Source: Gliomastix tumulicola (taxonomy: Eukaryota; Ascomycota; Sordariomycetes; Hypocreales; Bionectriaceae). Taken from it: a stretch of DNA of 64,000 nucleotides. This document shows, piece by piece, positions 55,435 to 64,000 of the stretch. Numbering within the stretch: the stretch's first letter is position 1; each line of letters begins with the position of its first letter. The stretch is taken from assembly GCA_001599755.1 (NCBI GenBank), contig BCHX01000009.1, positions 434,001-498,000 of the forward strand. The letters run 5' to 3'. The notes beneath the pieces are model-generated. The model saw nothing but the letters and a program-made list of their open reading frames with translations, had not been told where the DNA came from and searched no databases. A program made the translations under genes and the position numbers.

Positions 55435-58400
55435 GTTGGCTGTTGCAACGCAGACCAGAGATCAGGCTGAAAGGGAGGGGGAGGGGGAGGGGGAGGGGGA
55501 GGGGGAGGAGGAGGAGAGGGAGGAGGAGGAAAGGGAGAAGAGGGTGAGACAAGAAGGTGAGAGAGACACGAGTAATGGGGAATCGCCCCGAGTGTGAGGG
55601 CGAACGGGGCCGATTTATCAAGAAAAACGACAACGGCCCAAGTGGAGAGAAAGAATGGCGAAACAGGCACTGGAATCTGCCCTGATTCTTCCTCGAAAGG
55701 ATTAGAGAAAGCTTAACGCCGATTAACGTTGCGAACGGGCAGGGCCTCTCGTCTTCCGTTTCGTTTCGTTTCGCGTTCCCGTATTCCCAGCTGGGTGAGA
55801 AGGGGCCGCTGGTTGGATGGATCGATCAACAGGGAGAGACAGATTAAGACGACGGAGGAAAAGGGACTGTCCCTAGATTGCAATCTGCCCGTCCTGGAAG
55901 ATGATCGACGGAGGACGTCTTTTGCTACAGCACTCGAACCGGGGGGGACCCTCGTGAAAGAAGCAGCGAAGTCGCCGCTATTCATACGACGAGCAATGAC
56001 ATCCGTCCCCCGAAGATGAGCTCCTGGCCTCGAACGCTCACGCAATCGGGTCGTCGCTCTGTCGTCAACGCCAAGACAAGCCCATCGATCCGTGTATCCG
56101 TGTCAGTGGGAGCCGCCCTGCGTCCCAAGGCGACGACCTGCACCATTGCGTGCTCGCCAGGTCTGGAAAGTACTCTGAGGCCTTCTCCGTCCGCTCAGGG
56201 GTTCGCCTTGCTGATCGCGGGCCAAAAGTCGAGCAACGAGCTAATGGCGAAGGTGGGATTTTGCTCATAAACAGCGTCGATTGCGCAATCGCCAGGGTAC
56301 CTCAAAAGAGCCAATCAGCGTCCAGAAAGACCCAGTTCGGTGCAGCCACTGGGTGAGACTAGTGTCATTCTCCGTTGAAAGTCAGAGAATGACGGGGGGG
56401 CGGGATTAAGAACTGGGTGCTGACCAAGGTTTGATGATGAATCGAGGAAGAAGAATACGAAAAAGACTCTTTCGATGTCTTGAGTTTTGCAGAGAAGAAC
56501 GGTAAGAAGAAGGAAAAAAAAAGGACACGCGAGGAAGGGCAAACATTCACACAGAGTCTTCGACGTAAGTTGTTGCTCTTCCCCGGTTTCTAGGCTAAAC
56601 CCACCTGGAACTCCGTGTAGCGCTTTCAGGGCCTGCATTGATGGAGAGGGACTTCTGCGGAGGTACAAGTTTGTGTGTGGGACGAAGTACACAGCAACGG
56701 GGCCCCAATGAGTGAGTGTGCGTCACCTCCCACGCGATTCACAGACAGCTTCCGATGGGACAGCACCATCTTTACGCTCAAGCTATTACAAATTCCGCCT
56801 CGTGCTGCAGTCCTGCTGCATCAAGACCGTCCTGTGACCGTTGCGGCTGAAAGACCAGAAATGTTTTGGCTCTCCTGCATAGCTGACAGTGCACTCTCTC
56901 CCGTCTTCACCGTCATGATCAGCGGCTGCAAATCCCCGCCGTTGTGAAACTGATCTTCACCACGAATATCACCCCGGAGGAAGGTGAGCTCAAGTCCCTT
57001 ATCGCGCACCCTACAATCGATTTCGACAAGCTGTCAACTTCCACAGCCCTTGTCCCCCCCTTCGAGGGCCATTCAGCCGACGGAGGAGTAAATGGGATCG
57101 TGGATTGCAGCGCTTCGCTTCAAACCTACCTACCCTACAGATGCTACCTTTCGAGGTTGCTTGCCACATGATAATCGAAGACAGCCATATTACAGATTGT
57201 CCTAGAGAAGCTTTACGCCTGACACACATGCATGATTGAATCGGTCTTTCGTTTGTGGTATTTCTGCAAGTTCTTGCGCAATCGGGAGCAAGTGCCTCGT
57301 CAGTGGCTGATTTGGTGACACTCTGGATGATCGATTTCATCCACACCCTACAGACTAACAAGATCATGAAAATGGTTGAAGTCAAAGTCTAGACCCTGTT
57401 ATGATTTTTCGATGCTCCGTCGGACCTTTTCAAAGACGCCCTGTGTTCTATTCGACACGTGAAAACCTCTTTGAGACTGCTGCGTGGTGAAGATATGGCC
57501 TACGCCCATCTTGCCAGAGCCTCACGCTGTCACTCTCGAATAGACGACGACTCAACCATGATCGATGTCGTCCTTGGCCTCCCGTCAAAACATCTCTGGG
57601 CATCTTGGCCATCTTCGATCGAAGCTGCGTCGAAGCCGCGATTTTTGGGTGGCCTCCCGCTACCGACACGCCCTCACGCCCCCTTTTGGGCGCCCAGTCC
57701 TGAGACCTTCGATCACGCCATAGCCACCATGCCCTTTTCTCACCCAACCCTTGCTCGACCTCGCGTCCCAAGCGTTGCCGACGGACCGAACCCTGAACTT
57801 GTCTTACCCCAAGAATCCAGCACTCGGTAATGACTTGCCGGCGTGGCTTGTCTAATTCTCTTGGCGCTATTTGAACGTCCTTGGTCCGTTGGATGTGATC
57901 ACCGCCAGCGAGGGCAGACTGACATCGTGACTGCAGCCCGTTTAGTGCGCTGCAAAAGTCCTTTCTCCAGCGAGGGAGCTGTGGACAGCGAGAAGGGTCC
58001 CTTCATACCTCTCTATATGCTGGTAGATCGTAGGAGACACGTTTAAGCTTACCCGACGTTTCATTCCCCGGGTACGGATCGTCGTCCTTAGATGAGAGGT
58101 AATCGGCCACGAGGACCCCAAGTCCGGGGCCGCGAGCAGCATTCTGCTCGCTAAGCAGCCTAAATGCTCCTCCCTCTCCTGCTCCCGAGTCCCCTTCATC
58201 TCTCTCCACTAGCCCTATCTTTTTACTTCGATGAATAACCCCCCGCGCTATCAAGTCATGGAGGGTATTGGTCCCAAAAGACTCGCCTAGACTTCGGGGC
58301 CGAAGGAATAACTCATTTCTCTCTCCCTCGCTTCATCACACAAGATTGGCCGAGCATGGCGCAATACACCCTTGCACAGACACAATCTCTCAGCTCGACG

Positions 58401-59563
58401 ACCCGAGACCTTTGTGCGTGGCGAAAAAAAATAAAAAATGAACGGGCTGGGCTACCTCCTCGGAGCCACGCACCCCTCCTTCTTATCACACTATCTTTTT
58501 CTGTGATTGCCAGGATGTCATTCATAATCTTGCCAAGATTGCTCCAGACGGCCCCCATGCTCAGGCTTCGTCCCTTCGGCCTTTCCCTTGTGGGCTTTCT
58601 TTTTGCTCCCACAAACCGATGCCAGGCCGCGATTCCCGACGGAAGATTTCAGCTATCATCTCCGCAATGTACCTCATTCAGCTTCTTGTGTCTCGAGACT
58701 GGCCACTCGTTTGCTGTCTATGACCAACATGATAGACACATTGGCTTGATCACGCCACTTTGGAGGATATCACGTATCTTAAAGGTGTGACTCCCTCAGC
58801 TTGAACGTAATGCGACGGGTCGATAGCACCCCTTCCTTCTTGATCCCGGGCCCGATTGTGAGTGTCATGCTGAACCCCCACCCCGATTATTTTCGATATC
58901 AATCGAGGCTCGACGGGCCTTTGAAGATCTTCAGCTCTGCCTCAGCTAGTCTGACGGGATGCAATCACGAGGGACAGCCTGGCCTCCATCGAGATGAAAG
59001 CCACCGTCATTCCGCGTCATTGGTCTTGGAGCTAGACAGCACACCACCTCCATACCATGGTGGCTAATTTGACGTGATTCTCGGCTTGAGAACATCCGCG
59101 CCACGCGCTTCCTTTCAAAACGCGTTCATCACATTGACGCTTGTTGATCGTCATTTGACCAAGACTACGTACATGGAGCTGAAGAATGATGGATGGTGAG
59201 TCGTCACGTGCTGTTCTTGTGACCGTTGTGACTCAAGACATACTATCCCAAAAGACTTGGGGCAAGATGTAGACGGCTGTATCATGAAGCCAAGCTGGCA
59301 CAACGCCGGAAGTAGAAGTCTGAGAGGCTAAGACGTGTGTGTGCTCTGTGTGAAATGTGAGCATTGGTAAATCTCTGCAGATGGCAGTGATTTGCTGATA
59401 CGATGCGGAGTAGGAGGGCACAAATTCGACAGCATTCTGGGAACAGTCACTCTTGGATTTCCTGCGAGTCTCGATATCAGTTAAGATTATTCAGACAATA
59501 GGTTTCCAAGAATCAATTTTGAACCTGGTGCCCTGGATCTCAACCACTGTGCAAACTGTGATC
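55435..59563. other. 4.1-kb gene-poor region
   Basis: No convincing protein-coding gene or RNA gene was recognised apart from the promoter and leader of the sulfate permease at its left end. Short ORFs (for example 57459-57830) have no domain signal. The right part precedes the acyl-CoA dehydrogenase pseudogene. Confidence 0.5.
55471..55540. repeat. Purine-rich (G4-6A)n tract upstream of sulfate permease
   Basis: About 70 bases of G-runs separated by single A on the plus strand (C/T-rich on the coding strand), starting about 40 bases upstream of the sulfate permease ATG. This is a typical fungal CT-rich leader or promoter element and is potentially quadruplex-forming. Confidence 0.8.
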
Positions 59564-60879
59564 ATGAACTTTGAGCTGCCTCCAGAGGTGCAGAACTACC
59601 TATCACGCCTTGACGCCTTCATCAACAAGACCGTGTTGCCGTTATAGCGCCAAGACGATAATGAGCGTTTCTTCGACCATCGACGCGAGTCCTCTCGGAC
59701 GCACTGGCACAACCAAGGCCTTCCGACCGAGGACTGGGAGAAGTTGCTCCAACGTGCCAGAGCACTGGCGGATCAGGCAGGGTTCTACCGCTTTGCCTGT
59801 CCAAAGGAGCACGCCGGATCGGAGACGGACTCCTTGAATCTGTACATGTGTGCTATTAGATACCATCTCGCCTCGCATCCTGTGTACGGAGGTGGTGTCA
59901 GTTTGGCCAATGACCTGCGGACAGAGCACAGCGTCGCGGGCTACAACCCCTTCGTCATTATGCTGTACCATTACGGCAGCGTTGAGCAGAACGAGAGGCT
60001 TGTCCCGGCAAGTATTAGTGGTGAGATGAGGGCTACATTTGGATTGACCGAGATCAACACGGTTCTGATGCGACGCACATGGAGACGACTGCCCGACCGG
60101 TCACTCTGCCTTCTGGTGAGCCAGGCTACGAGATCAACGGCAAAAAGAAATGTCAGACAGGCATGCATCACGCAAACTACTGTCTCGTCTTCGCCCGGAC
60201 GTCCGGAAAAGCAGGCGACGCTCTGGTATCACCGCATTCCTCGTGCCGCGAGACACACCTGGTATTACTTGTCGCCTCGTACGAGCGGACGCTCAACATG
60301 CCAACAGACCACGCGACGGTTCTGTTCAAGAATATCCTCGTCCAAATTTCGGCTGTCGTCGGACCTCTGCCCAACGGACTGGCGATCGCACAGATGTTCA
60401 CGCACGAGAACAGGATCCGACAAGCCGCGTCCAGCTGCGGAGCGGCCCGGTTCTGCATCGACTGGAGCGTTGAGCACGCCAACAAGCGTTTCGTCTTTGG
60501 AAAGCCGCTCTCCTCCAATCAAGCCATTCAGTGGTCACTTGTCGATCTGTCAACGCAAGAAGAGATGCTCCGGCTGCCCATCCTCCGCACGGCCGTCGAG
60601 ATGGACAAGGTTATAGCACAAGCAGACACAGCGGGAGAAGCACCCTGGGTCACCATTGAGAAGCAGCTCAGCCACAAGATCGGCATGTGCAACTACTACG
60701 CGAGCCGACTCGTCTTCGAGGCGGCCGATCGCGCCATTTAGATACACGGCGGCGACGGATACTCAAGACGCCTCCCCTTTGAGCATATCTGGCGTCACTT
60801 CAGACGCTACCGGATCACGGAAGGCAGCGAGGAGGTACAGAGGCGGAAAGTTGCTGCTTATCTGTTCGAATATAAGTAG
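59564..60879 (+). pseudogene. Acyl-CoA dehydrogenase pseudogene
   Basis: Starts at ATG 59564 (MNFELPPEVQNYLSRL) and ends at TAG 60877-60879. An in-frame TAG at 59645-59647 interrupts after TVLPL. The frame continues as RQDDNERFFDHRRE and CAIRYHLASHPVYGG to TFGLTEIN, then shifts near 60058 to DATHMETTARP. A second shift near 60220 and a compensating one near 60272 garble the segment between AGDA and ASYERTLNMPTDHA. In-frame TAG at 60739-60741 replaces the Gln expected in RAIQIHGGDGYS. The remainder IHGGDGYSRRLPFEHIWRHF to AAYLFEYK is intact. The family is flavin-dependent acyl-CoA dehydrogenase of the fungal ACAD10/11-like group. Both nonsense codons are consistent with CAG to TAG change. It cannot make a full enzyme as read. 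Confidence 0.85.
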
Positions 60880-61367
60880 ACTGGGGGGAAGGGAGCCTCC
60901 AAACAGGACACAAAATTGTAAGAATAATGTTGATGCTTAGGATCGGCCTCGAAGCAGGATCCCAAATTGTGAGGATAACGTGTATGGTTGGGCACGGGAA
61001 AATTGCGTATTGCCACTCTTTCGGGTCATCTTACTGTCTTTCAGGTACTCTAGGGTGGTTAGAAAATTGGAAAGAAGGCATCCGTGGTGCCGCAAGTATC
61101 ATTTTAAGCGCTTAGTTCACCCTGGGTATATCTGATGTCAGCCTATGGTTGGTACGTGCAGTCTTGCCGCTCAGCATACGCCGCCTCCTTACTCGTACCA
61201 CGTACAACATTTTTGTGCGAGGGAGTCGCAAGCCATCTAATGAGAGGATAAATATAGACATTCTTTGTAGGTGATAAGGCTCCGTAGTGTCCCAGGCATT
61301 GACCTCAGCTGGCCTATCGTCACTCCGACTGCATCCCCGAAACCCTTTGCCGTCTGCGGCCTCGATT
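60880..61367. other. Spacer upstream of the DUF3176-like gene
   Basis: This 488-bp spacer contains a possible AG acceptor near 61269 followed by an open frame, so an unrecognised 5' exon of the next gene is possible. No other gene was seen. Confidence 0.4.
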
Positions 61368-63416
61368 ATGCCTACCCCGTTCCTTCAGTTATGGGCTCTC
61401 GAGATATTGGCTCTGGCTGGCGCGCTAGGCATTGGAGGTGCGATGGCTGGGCTGCTGGCAAGGTTCAATCATAAGCCAGTGTTCGAGTGGAATAGCATTA
61501 CGCTTAACACTACCATTTCTGTCCTGTCGGTCACGATGAAGGCTTTGCTTCTCTTTTCTGCTGCGGAGTGTATCGGCCAGTGGAAATGGATCCTACTACA
61601 TCGTAGCAATAGGAACCTGATTGAATTCGAGCGCATTGATCAAGCAAGTCGGGGCCCCCTCGGCTGCTTCAGCTTGGCATGGCGGAAAGGCATACCGTGA
61701 GCCACTCCCTCTCAGCGGTATTTTATCGACATTTTAGTCTTAAATGCTGACTCCAACTACTACAGCTTCATGTTACGGATAGGCCTAGTCATAATGGTGT
61801 TGACAATAGCCATCGACCCCTTCTCGCAGCAGCTTCTGCAACTCAAGGAGCATATCGAAATGATGGAAAGTCGACAGGACTTTTCCGCCGAAGGCCTCCG
61901 AACAACCTCTTACGCCCAAGGGGACGAGTCTATTTTGCGACAAGACCTCTCACCCTCCGGCTTTGACGATCCCTCGCAGTCAACACCGCAGCTCGACCTT
62001 TCGAAGGAGGTCGCTATCCTGAGTGGCCTTGCAGGATCCGAGGCATCCATGCCGAAGCAAGTCTTGTTCAGTTGCCCGACAGGTAACTGCACATGGCCTA
62101 AATTCCAGACCTTGGGGGTTTGTCACCGATGTAGTAACTTGACTTCGCAGCTTAAAAAGGTGGATGGGTTCGGAGGCTTCTTCCACAAACTTTGGAATCT
62201 CAGCGACCTGGACAAGGAGGACCTTCAGAACGCCACGGCCTATACCCTACCGAACGGCCATTTCTTGGCAAATATAGATGGATGCCCAGCGGACCAGGAC
62301 AGATGCCGACCGGGGAATATGTCTGGGCCACTCGGCATGTATGCCTTGACAGCGTATAGTACGGGAGACTGGAAAAAGACGGTCACCCTGCAGAGCATCA
62401 ACACCCTCATAGCATCCATGAGTGTCATATATGTCGACAAGAGCTCAACTTGGACGTCGCAGTATGTGGGGGCGTCTTCCAATGAGGATTCAGAGAAGTG
62501 GCAATGGCCCAACTCCCCAGTCTCTGCCATGGAGTGTGGCCTCTACTTTTGCGTCAAGGACATCGAAGCTCGGCTGGAACAAAATGAGCTGGTCGAAACA
62601 GCCGAGGAAGCGAAGGACTGGAGCCGCGTACATCCGGAAGCGGACAGCGAGGCGACCGTACCTAGGGGAGATTTTCCCACTCTAGAATACGACCCGAACA
62701 GGCCTTCCTGGGATAGGAAGAACCTGCAACTGCGCTACACCGCCACCAATGGCGAGTCAGATCGATACAGCGTGAGCCTCGACTCCTACGAAGCTACAAG
62801 TCATTTCTTCAATCAGACCTTCACGAGCACATGGGATGACGAGGCAGAGCTGCTGACACTCGCTCACGATCGCGAATACACTATCAAGGATATTTTCAAC
62901 GCCGCTGTGGTCGGAGGATCAGCGAGACCTCGAAGTATGGCTACAATATGGTATACCTCCTACTTGGTTGTTCTTGATATGAAGTTCGAAAGCTTGGCCG
63001 CTAGCATGACAAACGATATGAGGAGCTATGGTACTGGGGACAACGCTCTTGGGTTTGTCAGTGTGTCTAGCACCGTGTATAGCGTTGTGTGGCCGTGGTT
63101 TACTCTCCACGCTATCATCATCAACGGATCAGTCGTCTTTTGCGTCACCACGATGGTCATGTCGCGAAACGTTCCAGTGTGGAAGAGCCACTCACTTGCG
63201 ACGATGAGCCAGGGGCCTACCGTTATCGACTTTGGGCCGGAAGCGAAGAGTCTAGTTGAGCTGGAGAAGCGAGCTAAACACGTTCAAGTTAGTCTGTCGG
63301 GGGGTGAGAAGGGTCAGTTATTACGCAGGCGGGACGATAGCTCAGCGAGAGATGACGCGTCTAGCAAGGAGGAAGACATGCATGTCTCAAGAGGAGCACC
63401 TACGTCGTCTCGCTAA
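61368..63416 (+). CDS. DUF3176-type membrane protein
   Basis: Exon 1 is 61368-61696, the intron 61697-61765 (GT-AG) and exon 2 61766-63416, encoding 659 residues. N-terminal transmembrane segments (LQLWALEILALAGALGIGGA, then LNTTISVLSVTMKALLLFSA) are followed by the family hallmarks ECIGQWKWILLH, FERIDQASRGPLG and, after the intron, AIDPFSQQLLQL. A large lumenal or extracellular domain with Cys (FSCPTGNCTWPKFQTLGVCHRC, of which CPTGNCTWP is the family motif) precedes a final transmembrane segment near residues 565-585 (VYSVVWPWFTLHAIIING). DUF3176 proteins are common in filamentous ascomycetes and uncharacterised. The start is uncertain because an upstream exon could exist. It sits between two decayed genes and yet is open throughout. 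Confidence 0.83.
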
Positions 63417-63637
63417 GATGAGAATCTAGCAGCAAGAGTCGCGTGGAATTGATGTAGACACTTTCGATATGAGATGGATCATGGACGACGAGTTTGACTT
63501 TGCCAGATAATCAGATGATATCATAAAACCTCACGAATATGAAATCACCTCGGAGTAATCTCATATGCTAGTCATGGCATCGAAACTCCCTGGATGAGCG
63601 GGCATTAAAGTGTCAGATGGTCATGCCAGGTTTTTCT

Positions 63638-64000
63638 TTACAGCTTGTATCCCTGCTGTATTTTGTCTATCATTCGCCGCACCCGCTCCGGCACTGCATC
63701 CATGCTCTGCTTGGTCATGCTAAAGTAGAGGTGACTGAATTCGCTGCTCGCTCGGCCGCTGATGGCTTTGGCCTGAATGCCATGACTGATGGTTGCGGCA
63801 CGAAAGTAATAGAAGATGGAGGTTACCTTCCAGTCTCTGCCCCCGCCGTCCTGGCGCATGTCGGAGCCTACTATGTCTAATCGTCGAGAGTTCCCAGTCG
63901 AGAACTGCAATGACTCGGGGTTCGGTAGGGTGAAGGATCTGAAGACACACATTCATGTTAGTGCTGGACGCGGACACCGGAGTGTAGAGCCGTTGATGCC
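63638..64000 (-). pseudogene. Degenerate phosphotransferase (APH/ACAD10-like) fragment, 3' end, partial
   Basis: The minus strand ends at TAA 63638-63640 and runs off the right edge. A segment ILHPTEPRVIAVLDWELSTI is characteristic of the aminoglycoside-phosphotransferase-like domain associated with ACAD10/11-type proteins: the DWE is the metal-binding site following the catalytic loop. The C-terminal part FRAATISHGIQAKAISGRAS matches the end of the same domain but lies in another frame, and the 60-80 residues expected between the two are missing. An intron could explain the frame change but not the missing block. A CTTCAG acceptor lies just before ILHPTEP. Likely a decayed gene; completeness cannot be judged at the window edge. 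Confidence 0.55.

Overview
The window comes from a filamentous ascomycete (Pezizomycotina, most likely a Sordariomycete; species not determinable). The signs are short GT-AG introns of about 50-110 bp, Zn2Cys6 regulators, two HET-domain proteins, an AA9 lytic polysaccharide monooxygenase, an S28 peptidase and a DUF3176-type membrane protein. Coding sequence is GC-rich and intergenic DNA is poorer in GC. Intron-containing genes were assembled by hand from splice sites and phase; exon coordinates are given in each entry.

Region 1 (1-20.06 kb) looks like a catabolic or tailoring gene cluster. In order it holds a choline/GABA-type permease (5' end cut by the window), an aldehyde dehydrogenase, GMC oxidoreductase 1, a YjlB-like cupin, Zn2Cys6 regulator 1, GMC oxidoreductase 2, Baeyer-Villiger-type flavin monooxygenase 1, flavin monooxygenase 2, a second and unrelated small cupin, and Zn2Cys6 regulator 2. 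The two regulators are paralogues, and so are the two GMC enzymes (same intron position and phase, second exons both 1379 bp). There is no PKS, NRPS or terpene synthase. Uptake, alcohol oxidation, Baeyer-Villiger oxygenation and aldehyde oxidation form a logical route for a small amine, alcohol or ketone, but the substrate is unknown.

Region 2 (20.3-39.3 kb) is accessory. It holds an F-box protein, a secreted DUF7907-like protein, three small related-looking proteins of unknown function (A, B, C) around a HET protein, an uncharacterised coiled-coil-type protein, a single-pass membrane protein, an Hsp70/HSPA12-like ATPase and a second HET protein. This resembles an allorecognition or stress island.

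Region 3 (40-55.4 kb) holds a small Cys-rich protein, the AA9 LPMO (seven exons, one of only 4 nt), a membrane protein with an extracellular Cys-containing domain, a Gln/Lys-rich zinc-finger-like protein, an S28 serine peptidase and a SulP sulfate permease. Two gene-free tracts of about 4 kb (44.6-48.6 and 55.4-59.6 kb) flank parts of it.

Region 4 (59.5-64 kb) is partly decayed. It contains an acyl-CoA dehydrogenase pseudogene (two in-frame TAG stops plus frameshifts), an apparently intact DUF3176-type gene, and a degenerate phosphotransferase-like fragment running off the right edge.
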